The notes beneath the pieces were generated by a model. That model worked only from the letters and a program-made list of their open reading frames with translations, made no database searches and was not told the origin of the DNA. Shown piece by piece: positions 8,013 through 15,612 of a DNA stretch of 64,000 nt (positions are counted from its first letter, which is position 1; each line of letters starts with the position of its first letter). The DNA is from Peptacetobacter hiranonis (GTDB lineage: Bacteria > Bacillota > Clostridia > Peptostreptococcales > Peptostreptococcaceae), in contig NZ_CP036523.1 of assembly GCF_008151785.1 (NCBI RefSeq), positions 1,736,001-1,800,000 on the forward strand, given 5' to 3'. The position numbers were made by a program, and so were the translations under genes.

Positions 8013-10619
8013 CTAATCTATATCTCTCATACCATCTGATATTTCTCTATTCTTGAAATCTCTGTTTGCTAGTTTTACTGCTATTATACAAGTAACCAAA
8101 GTAACTATAGCAAATATCGCCACTTGTGGGTACGGGAACGTAAAGTCCATAAAATGCTCTATTCCAAAGTTTGTATATGCGTTATTATTCCACTCAACAA
8201 ATTTGAAAAGTTCATATGTAGCTAATGCTATTCCAGATATTACACTTAAAACAGCATACGTCATTGATTCCCACATATTCATACTATTCATATCCTTAGC
8301 AGACATTCCCAATGCTCTCATTGTAAACATTTCTTTTCTTCTTTCCATTAAGTTAGATTTAACTGTACAGAATATACTTATCGCTGCAATCATAAGCACT
8401 AACGTTATATTTATAACACTTTCTCTGAATATATTTTTCATTTCTTGATTTTGAGTATTTACAAAACCTGTTTTTAAAGTTATGCTTCCAGGTATATTTT
8501 GTGTTACATATTCTTCTACTTTGCTATTTGCTTCTATATTCTCCATATCTTTATAGTCTACAGCAAGATTATTATATGCCTTAAATCCTAAAAGTTCTTT
8601 CATATTATCTTCAGATGTTATAACCTCAAACTTGTATGGTCTTATTATATCTCCGTAAGCTTGCCAATCTGCCTTGATAATAGCTGCCACTCTAACCTTT
8701 ACACTTCTTTTTTCTATTTTATCACCATTATGATACTTTACATTTAGGTTGATTATATCCCCTTGTTTTAAATCTTTAAATATCTTTTTCTGAGTATGAG
8801 TTTTCATCATATCATAAAAACTATTGTACACAGCCACATTTATATATCCATCAGTTTTTGTTTCTAACTCTTTAGAAGTTTTTCCATCTAGCATATATGG
8901 TTCAACATATTTTTTTAAATCTTCATTATCATAAAATCTAAGATAATTTTCAGTTTCTATTTTTCCATCACCTTCTAAACCGTAATAGCCTATAAATGCT
9001 TTTTCAATATTTTTCTTATCTGTCACAAATGTTGATGTATCTTCATATGTGCTTTTAACTGATTTTACACCTTGCATATTTTTTATTTTATCTATTTTAT
9101 TATCATCTATTTTAAATATTTCTTCATCGTTTGCAATTCCACCACATACTGTTATATCATTCTTATAGTATATTCTTCTTATTTTATCATTTACTTCATT
9201 TTGCATACCAGAAAAAGTATATATTATTAAATATCCACAAAGTGTTATTGTAAGTATTGATACAAAAGTTCTAGTCTTTTTAATCCAAAGATTTCTAATT
9301 CCCATATATCTAAATATTCCAAATTTATCTTGAATAAGCTTACCTATTTTAGATTGTTTTTCTCTTTTTTTGTGCTTTGTAGCATTAGATATAGCTTCCA
9401 TACAACCTATTTTACCAATTTTTATAACTGGAACTATTGTAGCTAATACTATAGCTGACACCGCTACCTTTATAGTTTTCATAATTACATCTTGATCAAT
9501 ATGTATACTAGGACTAATTCCTACTGCATCTAATACTTCATCTTTAAACGAAACTAATCCTAATTTTGTTATACCAAGTCCCAATACAATTCCTATAATT
9601 GTTCCAAATGCAGCAAGAAGTACAGATTGATAAACAACCATAAATCTTATATCTCTCTTTCTTGCTCCAATAAGTCTTAGCATACTTATCTCTCTAAGAT
9701 ACTCACTCCAGATTATATTCATCATGTTAAATACTAAAAGTATAACTGTTATTATTAAAACTATATTATTTGGATTTATCTCTTTTACACTTTTTAAATC
9801 TTTTATAGAAAGTAATTCTGATAAATAATTTGAATTTGGATTTATAGTCATTCTTCCTAAGCTATAATCATTTACTAATTGCTCCATTTTATTGCTAGCA
9901 ACTAGTTCATTTCCTTTAAATCTAAGTATTATATCATATGTTAATGCTTCTTTTGGTATTATGCTCTGTCCATTAAAATCTCCATATGTATAAGCTATAC
10001 CTCTCTTTTGTTCAGCTCCAACATTTGTACTACTCATATTTTTTATATCTTTGTAAGTTCTTTTTACTATTCCAACTACCTTAAACTTCTTATTTTCTAA
10101 GTATAATTTTTTCTCACCACTAGGTAGAGTATATTCTTTTCTAAGCTCTAAAGATACTGTCTGCCCTATTGGACTTCCAACTATTCCAAAATTTTTTATA
10201 CATTCTTCATCTAATACTATTTCATTATTATTTTTAGGTTCTTCTCCTTTGAGAACCTGTGCTTTTCTATCAAAATAATTTTTAGAATTATCATTTTCTC
10301 CATCAAATGATTTTAATTCTCCTATTGTTCCATTATCTTTATTTATTAAAAAACCTAAGTTTTGTACAGTATCCCTGTACTCCACTCTATTATCATTTGC
10401 TACTTTTTCCAATTTATCTTTACTAATATCTACGTATTCACTATGATAATCGCCGTAAGCTAGTTTAAAGGCTTCCATTCTATTATATGTTTGAGAAACT
10501 TTAATCATATCTATAGAAATCATAAATGCAACTGTAGCTATCACCATTATGAACATCATTAACGTTCTTGATTTATTCTTTTTCATATATAGAGCTGATA
10601 GTTTTCTATATATTTTCAC
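8013..10619 (-). CDS. FtsX-type ABC permease (permease 1)
   Basis: Membrane protein of 868 residues made of two FtsX-like halves. Membrane segment 1 lies at about 20-43 and is followed by an outer domain to about 285. Three helices then follow (LIITVILLVFNMMNIIW, VYQSVLLAAFGTIIG, VAVSAIVLATIVPVIKIG). The second half starts at about 450 with another helix, a second outer domain, and three helices near the end. No ATPase partner is encoded with it, although this family normally needs one. It starts with GTG behind GGGAGG. It follows peptide 1 across a hairpin. Permeases 2 and 3 share the same layout and much sequence. By analogy with bacteriocin loci it could be peptide export, immunity or sensing; this cannot be decided from sequence. 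Confidence 0.9.
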   Translation of the reverse strand: MKIYRKLSALYMKKNKSRTLMMFIMVIATVAFMISIDMIKVSQTYNRMEAFKLAYGDYHSEYVDISKDKLEKVANDNRVEYRDTVQNLGFLINKDNGTIGELKSFDGENDNSKNYFDRKAQVLKGEEPKNNNEIVLDEECIKNFGIVGSPIGQTVSLELRKEYTLPSGEKKLYLENKKFKVVGIVKRTYKDIKNMSSTNVGAEQKRGIAYTYGDFNGQSIIPKEALTYDIILRFKGNELVASNKMEQLVNDYSLGRMTINPNSNYLSELLSIKDLKSVKEINPNNIVLIITVILLVFNMMNIIWSEYLREISMLRLIGARKRDIRFMVVYQSVLLAAFGTIIGIVLGLGITKLGLVSFKDEVLDAVGISPSIHIDQDVIMKTIKVAVSAIVLATIVPVIKIGKIGCMEAISNATKHKKREKQSKIGKLIQDKFGIFRYMGIRNLWIKKTRTFVSILTITLCGYLIIYTFSGMQNEVNDKIRRIYYKNDITVCGGIANDEEIFKIDDNKIDKIKNMQGVKSVKSTYEDTSTFVTDKKNIEKAFIGYYGLEGDGKIETENYLRFYDNEDLKKYVEPYMLDGKTSKELETKTDGYINVAVYNSFYDMMKTHTQKKIFKDLKQGDIINLNVKYHNGDKIEKRSVKVRVAAIIKADWQAYGDIIRPYKFEVITSEDNMKELLGFKAYNNLAVDYKDMENIEANSKVEEYVTQNIPGSITLKTGFVNTQNQEMKNIFRESVINITLVLMIAAISIFCTVKSNLMERRKEMFTMRALGMSAKDMNSMNMWESMTYAVLSVISGIALATYELFKFVEWNNNAYTNFGIEHFMDFTFPYPQVAIFAIVTLVTCIIAVKLANRDFKNREISDGMRDID

Positions 10620-10645
10620 AATATTTTCCTCCCTTCTTTTTATAC

Positions 10646-10675
10646 AAAAGGGAGATTAAATTAAATCTCCCTTTT
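10646..10675 (-). other. Attenuator-like hairpin after peptide 1
   Basis: Near-perfect stem with arms AAAAGGGAGATT and AATCTCCCTTTT between the peptide 1 stop and the permease 1 start. Equivalent but different-sequence hairpins follow peptides 2 and 3. It probably stops most transcription after the short peptide gene or protects its 3' end. Confidence 0.75.
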
Positions 10676-10719
10676 ATATAATTTTTTTATTTAATTTTTA
10701 TTTTTCAATATTCTACTAT

Positions 10720-10896
10720 CTAATATTTTGATGATTGATATGAAGATGGTTTACCATTAGTTTTACAATCTTCACAGCAGTCATACTTACAAGATACACC
10801 AGCATTATTTTTACACTGATCTCCTTGCACTTCTATCTCTTTTAATTCTATTTTTTCCTGTATTTTTATTTTTTTAATTTCTTTTGCTTCAGACAT
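10720..10896 (-). CDS. Cys-rich RiPP precursor peptide 1
   Basis: A 58-residue peptide missed by length-limited gene calling. It begins MSEAKEIKKIKIQ. The leader motif KIELKEIEVQGD (15-26) is shared with peptides 2 and 3. The core has Cys28, Cys36, Cys40, Cys41 and Cys44 (C-x7-C-x3-CC-x2-C) and a tail, GKPSSYQSSKY, rich in Ser and Tyr. There is no Gly-Gly cleavage site and no signal sequence. A weaker ribosome site (AGGAGT) precedes the ATG. It is the first gene of the operon that also encodes radical SAM A and B, the exporter and the subtilase, so a modified secreted peptide is the natural reading. It is the most diverged of the three. Confidence 0.88.
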   Translation of the reverse strand: MSEAKEIKKIKIQEKIELKEIEVQGDQCKNNAGVSCKYDCCEDCKTNGKPSSYQSSKY

Positions 10897-11097
10897 TTTT
10901 TGTTACTCCTAAGTTTTAATATTTATATATAAAACCAAACTAAAGTAGAGTCTCAAATAGTATCCTCTGCCAAACTCTATTATTATCTTTTTTCATTTTA
11001 TTCTGTGTACAGGCTGCTATTTTCAATTTTCTTTAATTCAGCTAATATATCGAATTTAAGAAATTTTTATTTAAATTTCTTATCTCTTCTTGTCTTT
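10897..11097 (-). promoter_or_regulatory. Conserved 5' leader of cassette 1
   Basis: About 200 bases of untranslated mRNA between promoter P1 and peptide 1. Two blocks match the leaders of cassettes 2 and 3 almost base for base: 10951-10974 and 11011-11027. On the RNA, AAAUAG of the first block met can pair with CUAUUU of the second, bracketing GGCAGAGG. Such conservation outside coding sequence suggests an RNA structure or a processing or binding site. Confidence 0.55.
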
Positions 11098-11166
11098 AAA
11101 ATAACATTTTTAATTATTAAAAACAATAGATTTGGTGTGAATGGTAGAAAAAATGACCTGAATGGT
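11098..11166 (-). promoter_or_regulatory. LytTR-controlled promoter P1
   Basis: Minus strand: ACCATTCAG (11166-11158), 12 bp, ACCATTCAC (11145-11137), -35 TTGTTT (11126-11121), 17 bp, -10 TATTTT (11103-11098). It begins only 6 bp after the radical SAM C stop codon with no terminator between, so cassette 2 transcripts can run into cassette 1. Confidence 0.85.
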
Positions 11167-11172
11167 AAAATT

Positions 11173-12417
11173 CTACTTCCACAATATATTTTCCAAATGC
11201 TTTTTATTAAATTCGCAGTATTTTTCAAATGCTTTTTCATTTTCATATAGTAACCGATTTTTCGCTGGGCAAGTATTACAAAAAGCATTTACTGAACAAT
11301 CTCTGCAACGAGTCTGATTTTTTAGATCTAAGTTTTCAAAGTTTTTAAATCCTTCAAAATCCTTTTTATATAATTTTTCCTCTGTTTCTAAGTCCATATC
11401 TAATATATTAAATGTCTTAAATTTATCATCTGTTATATTTGGACAAGAGTACACATATCCATCGTCTGCTATAAATATACTATTTCTTCCAGCATTACAA
11501 TGTCCTGTATTTATATTGTCATAGCTATTTTCATCTAAAGTATATAAATCTTGAGGAGTGTAGAATACCTCATCATTTTCAACATACTTTTCACATCCAC
11601 TAAATCCTCTTCCAAATTTACAGAAGTATCTTATTCTCGCTTTTGTACCTATTTTTTCATTTAATTCTTCAAACTTTTGTTTATATCCTTCGTTGTATTT
11701 CCCCATTACCATAGATATACTTATCTTATCGCAACCATTATCTTTAAGATATCCAATAGCCTTCATAACTTTGTTGAATACACCTTTTCCCCTTATTTCT
11801 GAACAAGTTTCTTCGTCATATCCATCAAGGCTAATCTCTACTGCGTAAAAATTATCACTTATAAATTTAGCCATTTTTTCATCTATTAGCGTAGCATTTG
11901 TGCTTAGTATGAGCTTTTCGTCGTATTTTGATTTTATATATTCTATAAACTCAACAAAGTCTTTTCTTACAAGTGGCTCTCCTCCTGATATTGTAAGATT
12001 GATTGGATTTAATTTTAATACATTATCTACAACTTTTTTTAACTCGTCCAAGTTCATTCTTTCTTCCCGATTTATGTTTGATTCTTTGCAGCAATAGCAA
12101 CAATTTAGGTTACATTTATTAGTTATAGCTATTGAAACTTTTGGAATCATTCCATAATATATTTCTTCATTTGGATTTTCTGTTACTAGATCTAAATCTT
12201 CTAATGATTTTATTATTTTTCTAAAGTAGTCTTTGTCATCTTCACTAAATAAATCAATCATTTTTTCAAGAGCCAGTTGTTTTTCAACTGACTCTTCTAT
12301 CACTTCATAACATACAAGAGGAATTTTTATCCATTTTCCACTATATTGGTTGGATATTATAACAGTGTTGTCTTTTTTCATTATGTTTGCTTTTTTATTA
12401 TAAAAATAACCACTCAT
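11173..12417 (-). CDS. Radical SAM/SPASM peptide maturase C with RRE-like N-terminus
   Basis: Radical SAM enzyme of about 414 residues, a paralogue of radical SAM A. The first about 85 residues look like a PqqD-type recognition domain (VIISNQYSGKWIKI...YFRKIIKSLEDLDLV). The cluster motif is CNLNCCYCC (Cys103, Cys107, Cys110 of the longer form), followed by ISGGEP and STNATLID. SPASM cysteines appear in GHCNAGR, YSCPNI, CRDCSVNAFCNTCP and EKYC. It follows permease 2 by about 10 bp. Start: the GTG at 12420 and ATG at 12417 overlap, and the ATG fits GGAGG at 7 bases better. Cassette 2 has only this one maturase, so it probably pairs with peptide 2, and perhaps peptide 3, whose cassette has none. 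Confidence 0.9.
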   Translation of the reverse strand: MSGYFYNKKANIMKKDNTVIISNQYSGKWIKIPLVCYEVIEESVEKQLALEKMIDLFSEDDKDYFRKIIKSLEDLDLVTENPNEEIYYGMIPKVSIAITNKCNLNCCYCCKESNINREERMNLDELKKVVDNVLKLNPINLTISGGEPLVRKDFVEFIEYIKSKYDEKLILSTNATLIDEKMAKFISDNFYAVEISLDGYDEETCSEIRGKGVFNKVMKAIGYLKDNGCDKISISMVMGKYNEGYKQKFEELNEKIGTKARIRYFCKFGRGFSGCEKYVENDEVFYTPQDLYTLDENSYDNINTGHCNAGRNSIFIADDGYVYSCPNITDDKFKTFNILDMDLETEEKLYKKDFEGFKNFENLDLKNQTRCRDCSVNAFCNTCPAKNRLLYENEKAFEKYCEFNKKHLENILWK

Positions 12418-12430
12418 CACACTTCCTCCT

Positions 12431-15031
12431 CTAGTCTATATCTCTCATACCATCTGATATTTCTTTATTCTTAAAATCTCTGTTTGCTAATTTTACTGCT
12501 ATTATACAAGTCGCTAGTGTAACAACTGCAAATATTATCGCCTGTGGATATGGGAATGTAAAGTCCATAAAATGCTCTATACCAAAATCTGTATAAGCAT
12601 TATTGTTCCACTCTACATATTTTACAAGTTTGTATGTTGCCAATGCTATTCCAGATATTATACTTAATACTGCGTATGTTACAGCTTCATACATATTCAT
12701 ACTATTCATATCCTTAGCAGACATTCCCAATGCTCTCATTGTAAATATTTCTTTTCTTCTTTCCATAATATTAGATTTAACTGTACAGAATATACTTATT
12801 GCTGCAATCATAAGTACTAAAGTTATGTTTATAATGCTTTCTCTGTATATTTGCGACATTGCTTCCTTTTGTTGATTATAAAATCCTTGTTTTATACGTA
12901 ATGCTGCAGGTATATTATCCCTTACATATTTTTCTACTTTTCTATTTTCTTCTACATTATTTATATCCTTATAATCTACAATTAGATTATTATATGCTTT
13001 AAATCCTAGCAATTCTTTCATATTATCATCAGATGTTATTATCTCTAATCCTGAAGGTTGAAGAGCATCTCCATAAGACTGCCAATCATCTTTAAGAATA
13101 GCTCCTACTCTAACTTTTATATTTCTTTTTTCTATCTTATCTCCATTATGGTATTTTACACCAAGAGTAATTATATCTCCTACTTTTAGATTTTTATATA
13201 TTTTATGATATGTATCTGTTGTCGTAGGATCATAAAAGCTATTAAATACAGCTACATTTATGTAACCATTTGTTTTTTGTTCTATATCTTTTGTAATCTT
13301 ATTATCTAACATATATGGCGCTACGACTTTCTTTATATCATCATTTTCAAAAAATCTAAGATGATTTTCATATTCAACTTTTTCACTGCCATCTATTCCA
13401 AAGTATTTTATATAGTAGTCATTTATTTTATTTTTATCTTCAATAAAGGTTGCATCACCATTAAATCTAGCATTTGCACATTTCACAGCATCCATATTTT
13501 TTATTTTTTCTATTTTATTTTCTGGTATTTTATATGTTTCTGGATCATTTGCTATACCCATTGATGATTCTATATCATATTTATAGTATATTCTCCTTAT
13601 TTTATCATTTACTTCATTTTCCATATCTGAAAATGTGTACATAATTAAATATCCACAAAGTGTAACAGTAAGTATTGATATTAATGTTCTAGTTTTTTTA
13701 AGCCAAAGGTTTCTTACTCCCATATATCTGTAAATACCAAATTTATCTTGTATAAATTTACCTATTTTTGATTGTTTAGTTTTGTTTTTATGTTTTGAAG
13801 AACTTGATATACTTTCCATACATCCTACTCTTCCTATTTTTATAACTGGAACTATTGTAGCTAATGCTATAGATACAACAGATATTATTATTGTTTTTAT
13901 CATTACACCTGAATCTATATGAATTTTTGGTTTTACTTTTGCTATTTCTAAAGTACTATCTTTAAGTATATTAACACCTATTCCTGTTATACCAATTCCA
14001 ACTATAACTCCTATAGCTATTCCTATTACAGCAAGTAGCAAAGATTGATATATTACCATAAATCTTATATCCCTTTTTCTTGATCCAATAAGTCTTAACA
14101 TACTTATTTCTTTTAAGTATTCACTCCAAATTATATTTAGCATATTAAATACTAAAAGTATAACAGTTAATATTAATACTAAATTACTTGTTCTTGTATT
14201 TGATATTTCTCTTGCAAATGTAACATCACTTAAAGCTGCTAAATAATTTCCATTTGGGTAAAATGCCATTCTTCCAAGATTATAAGTAGCGGATACCTTT
14301 TCAACTAAACTTGAGGCTTTTTCTTCTTTTACATTAGCATATCTTAATATTATGTCATATGTTAATGCTTCCTGTGGTATTATGTTTTGTCCATTAAAAT
14401 CTCCATATGTATAACTAATCCCTCTTTCTTGTTCTGCACCTGTTATTTCTGAATTAAGTCCTTCATATACTCTTTTTACCACACCAACTACTTTGAAAGT
14501 TTTCCTTTCAGAATATAATTTTTCCTCTCCATTAGGAAGAGTATAGCTTTTTCTAAGTTCAAAAGATATTTTCTTTCCTATTGGATTTCCTTCTATACCT
14601 AAGTTTTTAGCACTTATTTCATCTACCACTATCTCGTTATTATTTTTAGGGATTTTCCCTTTAAGAATCTGACCTTTTCTGTCAAAGTATTTCATTGAAT
14701 TATCATTTTCTCCATTAAATGATTTTAATTCAACTCTAGTTCCATTATTGTTATTTATTAAATATCCTAAGTTTTGTACATTATCGTTATATCCTACTCT
14801 TTTATCTTTAGCAACTTTTTGCATTTTTTCTTTACTTATATCTACATACTCACAATGATAATCTCCATACGTTCTTTTATATACTTCTGCTTTATCATAT
14901 GCTCTAGATATATCTATCATGTCTATAGAAATCATAAATGCTACTGTAGCTATTATCATAATAAGCATCATAAGACTTCTTGATTTATTCTTTTTTATAT
15001 ATTGTAAAGAAAGTTTTCTATATATTTTCAT
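12431..15031 (-). CDS. FtsX-type ABC permease (permease 2)
   Basis: Two-half FtsX permease of about 866 residues with the same layout as permease 1: helix 1 at about 15-37, a first outer domain, three helices, a second helix-outer-domain-three-helix unit, and the C-terminal SDGMRDID shared by all. It is much closer to permease 3 than to permease 1. A start seven codons earlier would use the ribosome site AAAGGAG as codons, so the ATG at 15031 is chosen. It lies between peptide 2 and radical SAM C and again has no ATPase beside it. Function probably linked to its own peptide (export, sensing or self-protection). Confidence 0.9.
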   Translation of the reverse strand: MKIYRKLSLQYIKKNKSRSLMMLIMIIATVAFMISIDMIDISRAYDKAEVYKRTYGDYHCEYVDISKEKMQKVAKDKRVGYNDNVQNLGYLINNNNGTRVELKSFNGENDNSMKYFDRKGQILKGKIPKNNNEIVVDEISAKNLGIEGNPIGKKISFELRKSYTLPNGEEKLYSERKTFKVVGVVKRVYEGLNSEITGAEQERGISYTYGDFNGQNIIPQEALTYDIILRYANVKEEKASSLVEKVSATYNLGRMAFYPNGNYLAALSDVTFAREISNTRTSNLVLILTVILLVFNMLNIIWSEYLKEISMLRLIGSRKRDIRFMVIYQSLLLAVIGIAIGVIVGIGITGIGVNILKDSTLEIAKVKPKIHIDSGVMIKTIIISVVSIALATIVPVIKIGRVGCMESISSSSKHKNKTKQSKIGKFIQDKFGIYRYMGVRNLWLKKTRTLISILTVTLCGYLIMYTFSDMENEVNDKIRRIYYKYDIESSMGIANDPETYKIPENKIEKIKNMDAVKCANARFNGDATFIEDKNKINDYYIKYFGIDGSEKVEYENHLRFFENDDIKKVVAPYMLDNKITKDIEQKTNGYINVAVFNSFYDPTTTDTYHKIYKNLKVGDIITLGVKYHNGDKIEKRNIKVRVGAILKDDWQSYGDALQPSGLEIITSDDNMKELLGFKAYNNLIVDYKDINNVEENRKVEKYVRDNIPAALRIKQGFYNQQKEAMSQIYRESIINITLVLMIAAISIFCTVKSNIMERRKEIFTMRALGMSAKDMNSMNMYEAVTYAVLSIISGIALATYKLVKYVEWNNNAYTDFGIEHFMDFTFPYPQAIIFAVVTLATCIIAVKLANRDFKNKEISDGMRDID

Positions 15032-15104
15032 ATAATAATTCTCCTTTTTCAAAATTTCATTATATTTATAATTTTCATATTAATTAAATCAGTTTAGATT
15101 TCAT

Positions 15105-15137
15105 AAAAAAGGGAATTAAAATTAAATTCCCTTTTTT
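15105..15137 (-). other. Attenuator-like hairpin after peptide 2
   Basis: Arms AAAAAAGGGAATT and AATTCCCTTTTTT directly after the peptide 2 stop codon and about 75 bp before permease 2. The U-rich 3' arm on the minus strand makes it terminator-like. Same position as the hairpins after peptides 1 and 3. Confidence 0.75.
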
Positions 15138-15158
15138 ATAGATAAATTTTATATATTT

Positions 15159-15338
15159 TTATAAATACATAGATTGCCAAGAGTCTGTATTATCATGACA
15201 ATCATTACAGCAATTATATCTACATGGTTTATGGCCATTCCCTTTACAAGGATCTGCCTGCATTTCAATATCTTTTAGTTCTATCTTTTCATTTATTTCT
15301 ATTTTTTCAGATTTTATTAGTTTTTCTTCTTTTTTCAT
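15159..15338 (-). CDS. Cys-rich RiPP precursor peptide 2
   Basis: A 59-residue peptide below common length cut-offs. The N-terminus MKKEEKLIKSEKIEIN is followed by the leader motif KIELKDIEMQADP (18-30). Core cysteines are 31, 39, 43, 44 and 47 (C-x7-C-x3-CC-x2-C), with CKGNGHKPCRYNCC and a tail TDSWQSMYL. The ribosome site AGGAGG precedes the ATG. Leader and Cys spacing match peptides 1 and 3, while loop residues and the aromatic tail differ. It sits first in a cassette with a permease and radical SAM C, which supports a ribosomally made, modified peptide. Confidence 0.9.
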   Translation of the reverse strand: MKKEEKLIKSEKIEINEKIELKDIEMQADPCKGNGHKPCRYNCCNDCHDNTDSWQSMYL

Positions 15339-15538
15339 TTTAATTCCTCCTAAATTTTAATATTTTATATATAAAACTGAACTAAAGTATAATCTCAAAT
15401 AGTATCATCTGCCAAATCTGATTATTATCTTTTTCTTTTATTATTTGTGTAGGCTGCTATTTTCAATCTTTTCAATTCAGCTAATATATCAAATTTAAGA
15501 ATTTGTTATCTTTAATCTTCTTCCCTTTTCTTGTTTTT
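15339..15538 (-). promoter_or_regulatory. Conserved 5' leader of cassette 2
   Basis: About 200 bases of mRNA leader that match the cassette 3 leader over nearly their whole length and cassette 1 in blocks. The strongest blocks are 15393-15416 and 15451-15467. A conserved reading frame (KFDILAELKR-like) crosses part of it but has no ribosome site or usual start codon, so RNA-level conservation is favoured. Confidence 0.55.
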
Positions 15539-15607
15539 AAAATAACATTTTTAATTATTAAAAACAATAGATTTGTCCCGAGTGGTAGAAAAAACGTCCT
15601 CAATGGT
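15539..15607 (-). promoter_or_regulatory. LytTR-controlled promoter P2
   Basis: Minus strand: ACCATTGAG (15607-15599), 12 bp, ACCACTCGG (15586-15578), -35 TTGTTT (15567-15562), 17 bp, -10 TATTTT (15544-15539). It lies 5 bp after the permease 3 stop codon with no terminator between. Confidence 0.85.
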
Positions 15608-15612
15608 ATATT

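Noticed and set aside
11067-11288. Open frame of 73 codons on the minus strand across promoter P1
   Set aside because: It overlaps the end of radical SAM C in another frame and the promoter; no ribosome site and no recognisable product.
15418-15510. Possible short peptide (KFDILAELKR-like) in the leaders of the cassettes
   Set aside because: The frame is partly shared by three leaders, but it lacks a ribosome site and a normal start, and a one-base insertion shifts it in cassette 1. RNA-level conservation explains it better.
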